A stretch of 64,000 nucleotides of DNA from Metellina segmentata (GCA_947359465.1 OX375873.1:60297573-60361572); one strand, 5' to 3'; shown: positions 1 through 10,524, counted from the first letter of the stretch. Made by a program: numbers and translations. Notes: generated by a model from the sequence alone, not told the origin.

Positions 1-78
1 TGAGTAACACGTACAGCGATCGCAATAGATGGTTTATCCCCCGTCAACTTTGGAATCGAGCAATGAACTCGATGCATC

Positions 79-130
79 TATATAAATATATATATATAGA
101 TATAGATAGATATATATAGATATATATATT
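79..130. repeat. TA-rich microsatellite
   Basis: Nearly pure alternating T/A with a few GATA interruptions. Simple-sequence DNA. The remaining DNA in 1-469 shows no gene, and the short frame at 352-603 has no recognisable domain. Confidence 0.85.
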
Positions 131-651
131 TTAGGGTGGAGCGAGAAAAACACGAATTTCGGAAATTGAAAACGCCTATGGTGGGAATAGTTGTTGACTA
201 CCATGCTTATTAATAATACAGAATATGAGCTAAATCAATTAATATCTTCAGGTGCCAAAATCGCTTTGAAATTTCGAAATTTTGCCATTTTTTTCACAAA
301 AATAATAATAACGCATTTAAAAAATTTAATACATCTTATTTAAAGCAATGGGTGGGTGAAATGAACTTCCCTGCGTGTAAAAAAAAAGTTTTACACCTGA
401 CATTATCCCGGAAATATATAAAATTTCCCCTTTTTTTTAGACCGCCATCACGAGCGTCTCAACTCCTCTCAATAGACTCATCATTGCGACCGGGGATTCC
501 TCTTGCAGCTCTTCGCTGTTTTTGCACTATGAAAACAACCCAGAAGTCAGCACGAGGAGGTGGCTGCATATCGAGTTCCACCCCCCTAAAAATTTCAATT
601 TAAGTTACTTGCTTACCCTAAAAATTTAAATTGAAGTTTCTGGCAAGTGGT

Positions 652-1011
652 TTAGCTTAAAAGTGGTTGATATTGGCTTTTGGTTTCAAATCTGCGTAAA
701 GCAAGTCTTGACCGAATAAATCCATATCGTGCCTCTGTACCACATGCTGTACTATATACTTCAGTTACTGATTTAACGCAACTTTGTACTGCTTGCGAAT
801 AGCATGGAAAGTTAAACATGTTACTATTGGTTGGAACGTCTAGAACCATAAACTTGAGTTGATCATCAGAAAGAGATACTGTAAGTGGAGGATATGTAAT
901 GGAATTTGATTGCCATTCAATTAGATTTATGTAATCGTCTGCTTCGTAGTTTAACTTGGGAATTTTGAACTCTCGAATATTCTTTCCAACTTTATTTTTT
1001 AACATTGACAA
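652..1011 (-). CDS. Uncharacterised protein fragment, left arm of inverted duplication
   Basis: Open frame of 119 residues starting MSMLKNKVGKNIREF. Near residues 57-85 it contains the stretch DVPTNSNMFNFPCYSQAVQS followed by CVKSVTEVYSTACG, and it ends in KSQYQPLLS. The right arm encodes the same protein with many substitutions but the same spacing and the same C-terminus, so the frame was once real coding sequence. I do not recognise an enzymatic domain. The style (a C/Y-H/S-Q-A-V core, then VTE, then a GFIRSR segment) resembles C-terminal parts of uncharacterised proteins that recur in arthropod genomes, possibly mobile-element encoded; that is from memory and unverified. The 5' part of the gene is not visible, so this is a fragment. 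Confidence 0.45.
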   Translation of the reverse strand: MSMLKNKVGKNIREFKIPKLNYEADDYINLIEWQSNSITYPPLTVSLSDDQLKFMVLDVPTNSNMFNFPCYSQAVQSCVKSVTEVYSTACGTEARYGFIRSRLALRRFETKSQYQPLLS

Positions 1012-1078
1012 TGTTAGCTGATGATCGAAAACACGTCAGAGAATTGAGCCTTAGAAGAATTTAAAATTAAGACAAAAA

Positions 1079-1432
1079 AAAGTTGAAAAGAATAATTACG
1101 AGTTTAAAATTCCCAAGTTAAACTTCGAAGCAGACGATTACATAAATCTAATTGAATGGCAATCAAATTCCATTACACAACCACCACAAACAGTATCTCT
1201 TTCTGATGATCAACTCAAGTCTATGATTCTAGACGTTCCAACCAATAGTAACATGTTTAACTTTCCATGCCATTCACAAGCAGTAGAACGTTGCGTTAAA
1301 TTAGTAACTGAAGCATATAGTACAGTATGTGGTACAAAAGCACGAGATGGATTTATTCGGTCAAGAATTGCTTCCAGACTTGCTGTACCAAGATTTCAAA
1401 CCAAAAGCCAATATCAACCACTTTTAAGCTAA
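1079..1432 (+). pseudogene. Uncharacterised protein fragment, right arm of inverted duplication
   Basis: The frame is open from about 1079 to the stop at 1432 and matches the left-arm protein throughout (EFKIPKLNFEADDYINLIEW against EFKIPKLNYEADDYINLIEW), but its first ATG is internal, at 1223, so it lacks the left copy's start. It keeps a slightly longer version of the C-terminal segment (GFIRSRIASRLAVPRFQTK against GFIRSRLALRRFETK), so the left copy has a small deletion here. Likely a non-functional relic; the family is unidentified. Confidence 0.5.
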
Positions 1433-1781
1433 ACCACTTGCCACTAACTTCAGTTTAATTTTTTAGGGTAAGCTAGTAACTTAAATTGAAATTTTTAGAG
1501 GGGGGAGGTGGAACTTGTTATGCAGCCACCTCCTCTTGCTGAGTTCTGGGTTGTTTTCATAATGCAAAAGGAGCGAAGGTCTACAAGGGGAAGCGGGGGT
1601 CTATCATTTTGTCCTCGTTTTCCTGTCATTACAAAAGACTGTCATCAAGCTTTAAGATAGTGTTTGCCTCACACAATCACAGTTCCGAGACTGGGCGCCT
1701 TTTTAACCAAGATTTTAAAATTATTTTCATATGTGCGGAAAGAAATAACGGTGGAAGAACTATGGAATACGGTGATTTTAA

Positions 1782-1882
1782 CTCTCCTGGTCGTTGTCAC
1801 GACATTAGTGAAACTCACCAGAACTTGATCGACAAGATATCTTGTTATTAGACGCGATATCTCGTCAAAACCACTTGGAAGA
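1782..1882. mobile_element. piggyBac-type MITE (101 bp)
   Basis: Flanked by TTAA at 1778-1781 and 1883-1886. The ends read CTCTCCTGG... and ...CACTTGGAAGA, matching degenerate forms of a CCCTCCAAGTG-type terminus shared with five other TTAA-flanked elements in the window. The interior has the family's GATATCTCGTC motif. Far too short to encode a transposase. Confidence 0.6.
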
Positions 1883-2069
1883 TTAAGGTTGTCTAAGACA
1901 GGGCATAATATTTGTATTATTTCCCTCGATCTTATCTCATGTTTCCCAAGTTATTAATGTCATGCTACACTATTGATATAATGATATGCAAAAGAATGTC
2001 TTTGCAATATATATATACAGGGTGTTATCAAAATAATGGAAACACACTGGATTTATAAGAAATTCTTTA

Positions 2070-2363
2070 CTAATATGGTTGTTTATGAAGGTGCCTCCTA
2101 ACTGTAATTATTGACACTGGAGAATCCAGATACTGATTGAGCTCTGCGGTCACTTTGATTGCAATTGTTTTCTTTTTAGACATTACAATCCGCTTCAATT
2201 CGCTGAGTGAGAGACCCGTCGGTCTCTCACTCAGCTTCTCCTTCCGTCCACTATTTTGCTTTGCCGAGCGTGTCTTGCCGCGCTGTTCGTATGCTGGCAT
2301 GACTTTAGACACCGTACCTCTAGAAACGCCTAAAAGCTGGGATGTTTCCTTCACTTGCTCCAA
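2070..2363 (-). pseudogene. Tc1-like transposase, N-terminal HTH remnant
   Basis: 97-residue frame inside the Tc1-like element. Residues about 3-30 (QVKETSQLLGVSRGTVSKV) form the first helix-turn-helix of a paired-like Tc1 DNA-binding domain; residues about 50-90 (ELKRIVMSKKKTIAIKVTAE, then ITVRRHLHK) form the second. The DDE catalytic domain is absent. A duplicated segment, RPTGLSLSE, interrupts the usual KLSER-xxx-LKRIV spacing; it derives from the perfect hairpin at 2202-2235. Confidence 0.85.
2202..2235. repeat. Perfect 15-bp hairpin inside transposase frame
   Basis: The arm GCTGAGTGAGAGACC (2202-2216) is followed by the loop CGTC and its exact reverse complement (2221-2235). It lies in the transposase coding frame and keeps the frame open, adding several residues. 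Confidence 0.9.
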
Positions 2364-2904
2364 CTAGTCAGGCTCCTACAATTTGGCCTCTTTGAAAGTC
2401 TGTAAGGTCTGACATTTTACGCTTTTGACAAAAAAAAATCCACGACGTATACAACTTCACTAAAGCTACCTCATACTACCATGGTATATAGTACTTTTTA
2501 TATTAAAAAAACTGGTAGCTAGGATTACATTTTAATGCTTACGAAGCGCATTCTTAAATGTCACTTTTATTCACAGGTGTTTCCATTATTTTGATAACCA
2601 CCTGTATATATATAATATCATATACCTAAAATAATCTTTCTTATTTATTAATATCTTTGTTATACAGTACAAAGTACCAAATCCGGACGTCCGAGTTCCG
2701 GAACAATCCAAAGTCCGGTCATTTTGCTAACCGACGTTTTTTTTTCCTCGCACTTTTTTCTATCTTTCCCCCTTTTCCCTTCTTCAATTTTTAAAAAACA
2801 AGGCGTTCAACTTGGACCAAATTGATGAAGCAACACAAAAAACGGACATTTCCAGAATAAATTCCACACAGAAAAATACCACGTGAAAGCTTAGAATGCA
2901 CAGT

Positions 2905-3200
2905 TTCTTACAGTAAAATTATTTTTTAAATTGCTTCATGGGGGGGGGGGGAATAAATTCGATGCAATCAAAAGTTGGTCACTCAAATTTCGTATTTTTT
3001 AGATCGCGGAGCATGTTCCTCGCGAAAATGAAGTTTACATTTCTGACTATCGGGTTTGCCAGATTTCAAATTTATCGTAAAACAACTACCATAAAAACGA
3101 TTTTTTTTATTTGGCGTGGAAAAAGGCTCGCTTTATTCAATCTGTTCTCAGACGGTTTAACGAGAAAGTACAGATCATAACGTTACGAGATTAACACGGT
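2905..3200 (+). repeat. Dispersed copy of the 185-bp repeat family
   Basis: The segment with AATAAATTCGATGCAATCAA then AAAGTTGGTCAC, followed downstream by CAGACGG...CGAGAAAGTAC, recurs in tandem at about 9880-10490 just before a Helitron terminus. It is probably a fragment of the same non-autonomous Helitron family, without ends here. A run of 12 G sits at 2940-2951. Confidence 0.55.
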
Positions 3201-4249
3201 TTATTTAAAATTGTACAGGGAACAAGATGGAGAAGGTTTTTCTGATGCGGCTGTTAGTTTAGGGTGCATTAAGTGTTCAAGTAAAAAAAAATCGTAAAAG
3301 TTTGAATATAAGAGATATCTTACGTCTGCACCGATCAAGGACACATCCTCCGATATTCAAGAGAGTTTTCTGTGTAGAATGAAGACTCGTCGTAGCGTCC
3401 GTTATGTCGGGTATTTATGAAAAGTTCTGTGAATATATATGTTGTCTCCACGTTATGTAAATTAGATTAATAAACTGTTTGTGAGTATTTGTCGGTTGGG
3501 TACAGCTAGAATCTACGTTTATAGCGGTGGCAACGGAATTGGCGATTTTTTTTTGGCCCACTTCTTGTAGCGATTTACGATAGGTTAAGGGAACCCATCT
3601 ATATTTACGATTATTGTCGTTTTCATAGCAACCTCGGCAAACGGAAACTTTCAATTTTCATTTTGATTATTCTAGAAAGTTCTTTCAAAATCGGTAAAAG
3701 ACGTTTGATTTCATTGGGTCATTTGAAATTTTTTCTTTGATTCCACTGTTTATTTTAATTTTAAAATATCCTTTGAATGCATTGGTCCTTTTAATTTTTT
3801 TTCTTTGATTTCATTGGTTCATTTAAGGGTTTTTCGGCAGTTGTGGAATTTTGTTTCATAAAATTTTTTTCACGATAGCGTTATAACATTTATTGTTTTT
3901 CAGCCATTTGTAGAATTTTCTTTTTCAATATTTTTTCCCGGAACACATCTGACGCACAAGGTTGTATTATTTCTAGCTTTTTTTTTTCTTAAAAAAAATA
4001 TTTTTCTTTTTCAACATGCCCACTGTATTTAGTGTAATTGATAAGTTTCAGGGTATTCTTACCCAACATTCGCAGCTTAGTTTTCCTGCTAGTTCACAAA
4101 TGTGCTTAAGCTTATTACTTTTTGTGAAAGATTTTTTTTAAATATAATTTTTTAAACATTCTCAAATGTTTTTTCAAGTTTTCAATTTCCGTTGTAAAAA
4201 GAAAAATATTTTTTCAATAAAAAGATTTCAGAAATAATTATTTCTTTGA
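3201..4249. other. No gene seen; LTR-like segment and T-rich DNA
   Basis: Positions 3415-3540 contain an AATAAA signal and end in GTTTATAGCGGTGGCAACGG, which is reminiscent of an LTR 3' end followed by a primer-binding site, but no second LTR or gag-pol is present. About 3660-4210 is T-rich and shows several decayed copies of a TTTGATTTCATTGG motif. No coding evidence. Confidence 0.35.
3497..3572 (+). repeat. Inverted repeat partner A (LTR-like)
   Basis: GGGTACAGCTAGAATCTACG and the following TTTATAGCGGTGGCAACG match the reverse complement of 4250-4326. Two copies of one element in opposite orientation, or arms of a decayed element. The LTR interpretation is tentative. Confidence 0.5.
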
Positions 4250-4326
4250 TGACTTTAGAAGTGCACCAAAAAAAATCGTCATGGGCGTTGCCACCTCTAT
4301 AAACGTAGACTGCAGCTGTACCCGGA
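4250..4326 (-). repeat. Inverted repeat partner B (LTR-like)
   Basis: Reverse complement of the 3497-3572 segment, including the GTCTACGTTTATAGAGGTGG stretch and the poly-T/CACTTCT part. Homology stops before the G run at 4340-4347. Confidence 0.5.
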
Positions 4327-5279
4327 AGTAAATAATGTGCGGGGGGGGATTAGATATGGCGTTTTTGACGACAAAGAAAACCTGAAAATATTCCCAAATC
4401 CGGTAAAGTTCGAAATCTGAAATGGCTGAGGTCCGGAGGATTCCGGATTTTGAACTTTTCACTGTAATTAATATCTTACTTCTGTTGAAGATGATTGATA
4501 GGGTTTTGAATAATCTCCCTCCTCAGAACTACCGTGACATAACTATCCTGAATGATAAATATCACTCATCAAAAGGATCGCATTTTTTCCAGATGCGAAT
4601 TAGGAGGAATATTTCTGAAGCGAATTTCTAAGAATCTACACATTATAAGTCTTGTACCACGGAAACCTAGGTGGTCGAAAAAGAAAAAATCATTAAAAAT
4701 CAAATCTTCTTTTTCTGTAGAAATCTGCCCTTCGGTCATTTCCTCTAATCTTCATTTCTTTCCTTGGAGAACGAAAAGAATGGTCAAGTTTGAATTGGCA
4801 CGTGGCGTCCCAAAACTTTTCCTGTGAGCGTCTGGAAACTTTTCGGGAAGGCACTTCTCCATTATTCAGTCAGTAGAAACGATTTATCAAAGGAGCCAGC
4901 CGCACATGAGCTTGCGTGCTGTCTCGTGTAGCCGAAATTTAAATAACCCTTAGACCTCCCAAAACCAAACGACCCTTATTTGTGAGACAGCATTCCGATG
5001 CAGATTTGGAACCAAATTTCATTTCTGTGACAGCGGGAGGCGTACTAACTAAAGGACGTTCGCTGAATTTATAGAACTGCGAAAAATGTCGTGCTTTATG
5101 TAATTATGCAAGTATACTTTCGAATGGGGGTGGAATGTTTTATTTTCTCAGAACCCCTCGGTGAATTTTAAAAGGAATGAATCTGACGCAATAGAATTAA
5201 CGATACCGTTGGCCTGTTGGAACAGAGACTTTGTCCACTGAACATTGTATATTCTTCGCCACCGTTTTGAGTGTACTAT
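4327..5279. other. No gene or named repeat recognised
   Basis: Short frames at 4422-4631 and 4552-4827 have no domain, conserved neighbour or splice context. Nothing supportable. Confidence 0.4.
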
Positions 5280-5293
5280 ATTCAAATTGTGGG

Positions 5294-5381
5294 TAGGTAA
5301 GTATTTTAATTAACGTCGTACTAGTGCAACACAACGGGCTATTGACGACGGTCCGGGATCAATCCCCAAGGGTAAGATCCG
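5294..5381 (-). mobile_element. 5'-truncated tRNA-type SINE (88 bp)
   Basis: Contains the SINE 3' module, read here on the + strand as TAATTAACGTCGTACTAGTG and then GACGACGGTCCGGGATCAAT. A 14-bp target duplication with one mismatch, ATTCAAA(T/C)TGTGGG, flanks it at 5280-5293 and 5382-5395. The element lies on the minus strand and has lost its tRNA-like 5' part, as expected from incomplete target-primed reverse transcription. Confidence 0.85.
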
Positions 5382-5395
5382 ATTCAAACTGTGGG

Positions 5396-5916
5396 GGTCA
5401 GGCTGTGCTGAGTGATAAGCTGTATTTGTAAGTTGCTTGATTGGATTTTAAGACACAAGAGCCATGTTTGGCCAAACTGTGCTGAGTAACTTCGAGTAAA
5501 TGGACATACACAAGAGAAGGCTTTATTTGTACAGAAGAGAGAAATGTACCAAGAGAGGAAATGTAGCTGTGTCGCCTACAAATCATAGGTTGCAACCGAA
5601 GTGGTCAAACCCATTGAGTCGCGGCGACCACCATGCATTTACAGGAAAAAAATATTGGTAGAACACAGTACTGCCTTCTCATCTGCTTTCCGATCTCCTG
5701 TACTAAATTAGATAACTCAGTAGAGAAGTTCAGTCATGATTGGTCCTTGCGCATGATCTATGCGACGACACTTTCGGTTTCTTGTCACCAAGCCACGCTT
5801 CAAGACAGCGCACTGTCTTCTGTCCAAACTGCAAAATTCACTGTCTCTATGAGTATGGAATTTCAGGTAAAATTCATGCGCGTTTTCTGCATAGTTCATA
5901 GTCGAGTTACAGGCAA
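5396..5916. other. No gene recognised
   Basis: Mixed-composition DNA with overlapping frames on both strands (5633-5929 and 5717-5899), a hallmark of chance frames. No domain seen. Confidence 0.4.
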
Positions 5917-6390
5917 TCTATATATATAATTATCTTAGATGGAACGCAAAAAAGACGTTATTTGGTATCGCGTTTTGGCAACACTGTACGATTGTTTGTT
6001 TACCACTTAGCCTCTCGCCTCAATTGAATTTCTAGCATTATCGGCTAAAATTTTATTGTAAAAAAATATTAGTCGAGCTGTTGCAGCTTACAAACGACAT
6101 GCTGAGTATTCGATTTCCAAAGCAGCGCTCACATTTCAAGTCAAAATTTGCTCAAAGTTTTCACTTGAATTCTAAATTGTTCGAGTTCTTATTCCAGAGG
6201 TACTGTATAACGTTTCTGAAGTGCAACACATTTATATTTGAAAAGTATTTTTTTGGAATACCATATTTTGTAAACAATGTCTTCATTGATGCGAGCGAAA
6301 CGACAAGGTTCGCGCAGCAAACCAATGAGGATTGCAAAGCAATCCTCCTGGGGTTGGCGAGCGTTAGCGAGTAGGCGGCGGGGCCCCTAG
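5917..6390 (+). mobile_element. Non-autonomous Helitron, copy 1 (474 bp)
   Basis: Begins TCTATATATATAATT after an A and ends with a GC-rich fold (GGCGGCGGGGCCCCTAG) followed by T, so the insertion lies between A and T as Helitrons require. The 5' region (CGCAAAAAAGACGTTATTTG and the following CGCGTTTTGGCAACA) and the 3' region (GGATTGCAAAGCAATCCTCC) match copy 2 at 7948-8602 on the other strand. No Rep/helicase coding capacity. Confidence 0.9.
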
Positions 6391-7123
6391 TATTCTTTTA
6401 TTCCTTGTTTCCAATTTTTCGAATGTTTTCTAGCGTTACAATACTTTAAAGAGTTTTTAAACTGGACAAAAAATTATTAGATTTTATGAGGATTTTGTAC
6501 ACCATTTATCCAACGTTCGTTAAAACCCGACTGCTCACAATTCTTCAAATTACGGGCAAAAGTGGTAAAAACCTTGTACTGATATTTCTATGATGATATT
6601 AGAGGTTTTCTGGTTTCTAGATGTACAGCTGCGGGAAAAAAGTAAAACTGTTAATTTTACTTGCACATTGATGGGAAAGCAAATTCACTATCGACATCCT
6701 TACTTGTAAATATTACGCAACGCTACTGGTCGGTCGGTTGCCTCTTTTGTCCTCTGGTCCTGTTCGATACACATCCTCTAAGAAAGGGCCCTGGTATGGC
6801 CAACTTCAAAACCGTTAAAGGTGTTTTCAGTTATTAGAATGTTAATAAGATTTTACGAATAAAAGTTTCATTTATTTTTTTATCTATGAGAGGAGTGAAT
6901 GCAGTTTTTAAATTCAATATACGTAGGTTTGGAACAAGTTGTAATTAATGTACCTATGGATATTTGAGTAAACTGATTTTAAGTTTAATTTAAATTTTCA
7001 CAATTGTATATAAAGAGAGCGATTTATATGGAACATTAAATTATTTGAGGATGGCTGCTTATACACTTGTGTACAGCCTATACCTAAAGAACAGTCCTTA
7101 TTCTGTCCGTAATTTTCATGCTT
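6391..7123. other. AT-rich DNA between inverted Helitrons; nothing recognised
   Basis: No domain, terminal repeat or long frame was seen. Confidence 0.4.
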
Positions 7124-7615
7124 GAATTCACAAACCTGTTTGTTTTATTGCCCAATTTGAAACGTAATATCTCCTTTTATGACGTCAAATAGTAATTAGC
7201 GAATATGATAGTTTCTTTTATTAGTTTTATTCCAATAGCAAAATAACACAATTGCGTTTATGAAAATGTCTAGTTTTGAATTGATGTAATAGCCATTGCA
7301 GGAATTCATTCGGGTAAGCAATTTGAAGCAGGGAAGTTTATATAGTGTTAGATTTCTGACGATTTCATAATTCACAAACTTGTCTGTTTTACCCAATGTG
7401 AAATGTAATCTCTCCTTTTATGACGCCAAGTTGTAATGAGAAAATATGATAATTTCTTTTATTAGTTTTATTCCAGTAACAAAATTGTGCTATTGTGTTT
7501 ACGAAAAATGTTCAGTTTTGGCTTGATATAATATAGCCTTAGTAGAACTCTCTTCGAAGTCCGCAAATTAAAGCAGGGATATTTAGGTGGTGTAAGTTCT
7601 CTGATGTTCTCAGGC
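7124..7615 (+). repeat. Imperfect tandem duplication, 241-bp period
   Basis: Two adjacent units share CCCAAT..GAAA.GTAAT (7151 and 7392), TCTCCTTTTATGACG, and TTTCTTTTATTAGTTTTATT. Divergence suggests an old duplication. The minus-strand frame at 7196-7396 is fortuitous. Confidence 0.75.
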
Positions 7616-7947
7616 TGTGCTTAAGGTTCAATATTCTTTCACTGAGTTATTTATTCATCCTTCATCAAAAATGCGAGTTCCTCTCTAACTATCAAACAGT
7701 GCATCAATTTTTATCTTAATTTGAAGTTAATATTTAAATTATTATTTGAAGTTCAAATAAAAAATAAACTAATCCATAATTTATTTTAAAAGATGGCGTG
7801 TATATTTTCTAAACATACATTAACTTGAAATGTTATATAGTTTGAATCTATTTTAAACAACGCATGAATAATTCTTTTAATTCAAAATTGCATTATCTAC
7901 AGTGCACGATTTATTTAATTTTTTTATCACATGTATGTTAGTAAGTA

Positions 7948-8602
7948 CTAGGGGGCCCGCCCCCTGCTCGCTAAAGCTCGCCAACCCCAGGAGGATTGCT
8001 TTGCAATCCTCATTGGTTCGTTACGCGAACCTATGCTCGCTTCGCTCGCATCAATGAAGACACGTGTCCTAGCAGAAAGGATTGTTTACAAAATATGGTG
8101 CACCAAAAAAAAAATTTTCAAACCTAAATTTGCTGTATTACAGTAAATATATATACAGGACCCTAGAATCAGAATTCAAATGAAAACTTTGAGCAAATTT
8201 TGAGTTGAAATGTGAGCGCTGCTTTGGAAATGGAATACTCAGCATGTTGTTTGTGTGTGCATTTCCATAAAACGCTCTTGAGTCACCCACACTTTTTCAT
8301 TCAGTTTGTTGTCGAAAGTTATAGTGCAATCGTCTTGTTGAACGAAAATTGTTGGCCCTGAAAAGGATCGTTTTTTAAATGGCCCTGAAATGAACCTCCG
8401 CTTTCTTTGATTTGTAATTTTAAACTGCAACAGCTCGACTAAAATTCTTTTTTTTTTTTTTTCAATAAAATTTCATCCGATATCGCTATAAATTCAATTG
8501 AGGCGATTTCGTGGTGAACAAACAATCGTACAATGTTGCCAAAACGCGATAACAAATAACGTCTTTTTTGCGTGCCACGTAAGAGAAATATATATATATA
8601 GA
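7948..8602 (-). mobile_element. Non-autonomous Helitron, copy 2 (655 bp)
   Basis: Reverse complemented, it starts TCTATATATATATATTTCTC after A and ends GGGGGCGGGCCCCCTAG before T. The terminal hairpin and both subterminal blocks match copy 1. It is about 180 bp longer, retaining an interior segment (around 8270-8430) absent from copy 1. Copy 1 and copy 2 are in opposite orientation about 1.56 kb apart. Confidence 0.9.
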
Positions 8603-8955
8603 TGTTTCATGCAATTGTTATAAGAAGTGAAAGCTCTGGATCTATAATGGACAATATGCATGATTTTCAAATTCATTTTAAAATGAAAGAGCACGAAAAA
8701 CTACGTAGAAAAATGCCACTTAAACTGCAATCTGACGACATTAATTATATTTAACACTCTTTTCAAATTGCTGTGACGTCACTTTTAACGAAAAACTGCA
8801 GTCGCTGACGATTTTTGCCTGTGACGTCATAGTACATGATTTTCCCCTCAAGCGTTTCTTGAACTGTGTTATCTCTATGGGTATCTTTTTAGTGGTCTTA
8901 TATTTACAGATTTTTGATTAATTCAGCAATGCAAGGTTCGAAAATAGTTAAAAAG

Positions 8956-9147
8956 AAGAATTACAAATATTGTATTGTTCCGTTTGTGTCATCATTCAAC
9001 GATTAAAACACAAAAAAAGTATTTTTTTGTTGTACCAAAATATGAACAAGTTTGTAGAAGATGGTGCCGCGTTATGAAAAGAGATTAAAAGGAAAACAAA
9101 AAGCTGTGTTCTACTTCTTGCTTGCATTGCTGTGAAGATCATTTTTG
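8956..9147 (+). pseudogene. Decayed THAP-type zinc-finger exon
   Basis: Across three frames one can read CIVP, then after a one-base shift a cysteine, then TKKVFF, RWCRVMKRD and finally CCEDHF. This order (C-x(2-4)-C, an internal W, C-x2-H-F) is that of a THAP domain, found in P-element-type transposases and host THAP proteins. Frameshifts and a TAA/TGA interrupt it. It ends at a splice-donor-like GGTAAGT directly after the CxxHF motif, a common exon boundary for this domain. No downstream exon was found. Confidence 0.45.
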
Positions 9148-9852
9148 GTAAGTTTAAAATACCAAAAATTATTTGTATTTTTAATTGTTTTTGATTAAAA
9201 ATTGTGTGATTTAATCTTGTGGATAACTACTTGTGTTTTTGCTAAAACGAAAAAATATTCTTTCGGTATCAAGTCACTCATAATGCAGAATTTCTTGTTT
9301 CATGAAAAATAATTTAATAAATAAATATAGGAATACTATATATTTATAAATCAAAACTGGTTAAAAAATATACAGAGAGCTAACATCAATAAACATTGAA
9401 TTATTATACTCATGATAATTAATTTGCAGTTGGTAAAACTGTGTCACATTTCTTCTTTAAACTGAATGATAAGTATTATAGAATTCAAATTCTTGCAATT
9501 TTAATCAAATTATCACATTACCTTCTTCATGGTTTAAAATGTAGGACTACCAAATGTTGTGTTCAATATTTAATGCAGTTGCAATTTTCGCAATAAGTTT
9601 TTCTACACATATTATTTTTGGATCATCTTTTAGTGCATTACGTTTTATCGCTTAAATATATTTAAAAAATTATTGTTCATTACAAAAATAATGTTGCTAA
9701 AAAATTAATGTAGAAAATTAATTTTAAGTTAGCTTTCAAAATTCACTATTTTAAATCCCCAACAATTTTAATCTACTTTGAAATAATTTTCCTAATATAA
9801 AGCTCTTATTTGATATACTATTCTAATTATCTCTCTATATTGAAAAAATGTT

Positions 9853-10524
9853 ACCGCCGCCGCCGCCGCAGGATTGAAAACTGTGTTGTTTAGCTCGATT
9901 CTTAGACGGTTTCCCGAGAAAGTACTGATCGGAAAAAAATGAAATTAACATGCTTTGAACTGCCATATCTATATCTAATTACTATTAGTTTTTAATTTTT
10001 AAAATATCGCAGTATACCTCAGAATATACTCTTTCTTACGGTACTATTATTTTTGAAATCGGTTAATAATTAAATTGGATGCGATCAAAAGTTCGTCATA
10101 CAAAATTCGGAATCTTTGGATATTTTCGCTACTTATTGTTAAAACCGTTTTGTCTACGGCAAAAACCATTATTTTTTAAATTTGAAAACATCACTGAATA
10201 CATTACATTGCATCTTTCTTATGGTACAATTATTTTTCAAATTGGTTAATAAATAAAATCGATGCAATTAAAAGTTGGTCATACAATTTTCGGAACTTTC
10301 AGATCGTAACTTCCGATACAAAACTAAAATGGTCATATCTGTATAGTATTACTGTTAGTTTTTAATTTTAAAAATATTGCAGTATACCTCAGAATGTACT
10401 CTTTCTTACGGTACAATTATTTTTAAAATTGGTTCATAAATAAATTCGATACAATCAAAAGTCGGTGACACAAATTTCGTATTTTTTATTTTAGCGTAAG
10501 CGAGCAGGGGGCGGAGCCCCCTAG
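9853..10524 (+). mobile_element. Helitron 3' end with ~185-bp internal tandem repeat
   Basis: Three units with CTTTCTTACGGTAC (10031, 10214 in variant form, 10401) followed by TTGGTTAATAAATAAA and AATCAAAAGTTGGTCA are spaced 183 and 187 bp. They lead into AGCGTAAGCGAGCAGGGGGC and GGAGCCCCCTAG, followed by T: the same hairpin and CTAG terminus as the Helitrons at 5917 and 7948. The 5' end was not found; a (CCG)5 tract at 9853-9868 is the leftmost part assigned. Confidence 0.7.

Larger units (their letters stand above)
470..1600. repeat. Large inverted duplication with coding arms
   Basis: The left arm (about 490-1011) and right arm (about 1079-1585) are inverted copies separated by a short spacer (about 1012-1078). 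The homology covers the coding part and also the flanking non-coding part: both arms carry the motif AAAATTTCAATTTAAGTTAC (right arm reverse complemented, with one difference) and a shared stretch around 530-560 and 1530-1570. Similarity fades outward at about 470 and 1600. The arms differ at many positions, so the duplication is not recent. No terminal inverted repeat or target duplication could be fixed, so this is not shown to be a foldback transposon. Confidence 0.8.
2018..2604 (-). mobile_element. Tc1-like non-autonomous element (587 bp)
   Basis: Flanked by TA at 2016-2017 and 2605-2606. The left end is CAGGGTGTTATCAAAATAAT and the right end, reverse complemented, CAGGTGGTTATCAAAATAAT; the match continues through GGAAACAC, giving a terminal inverted repeat of about 28 bp with few mismatches. 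TA target duplications and such ends are diagnostic of the Tc1/mariner superfamily. Only the DNA-binding part of the transposase remains, so the element is internally deleted. Confidence 0.9.

Noticed and set aside
3415..3572. Intact LTR retrotransposon
   Set aside because: Only an LTR-like end and a possible primer-binding site are seen; no second LTR, gag or pol in the window.
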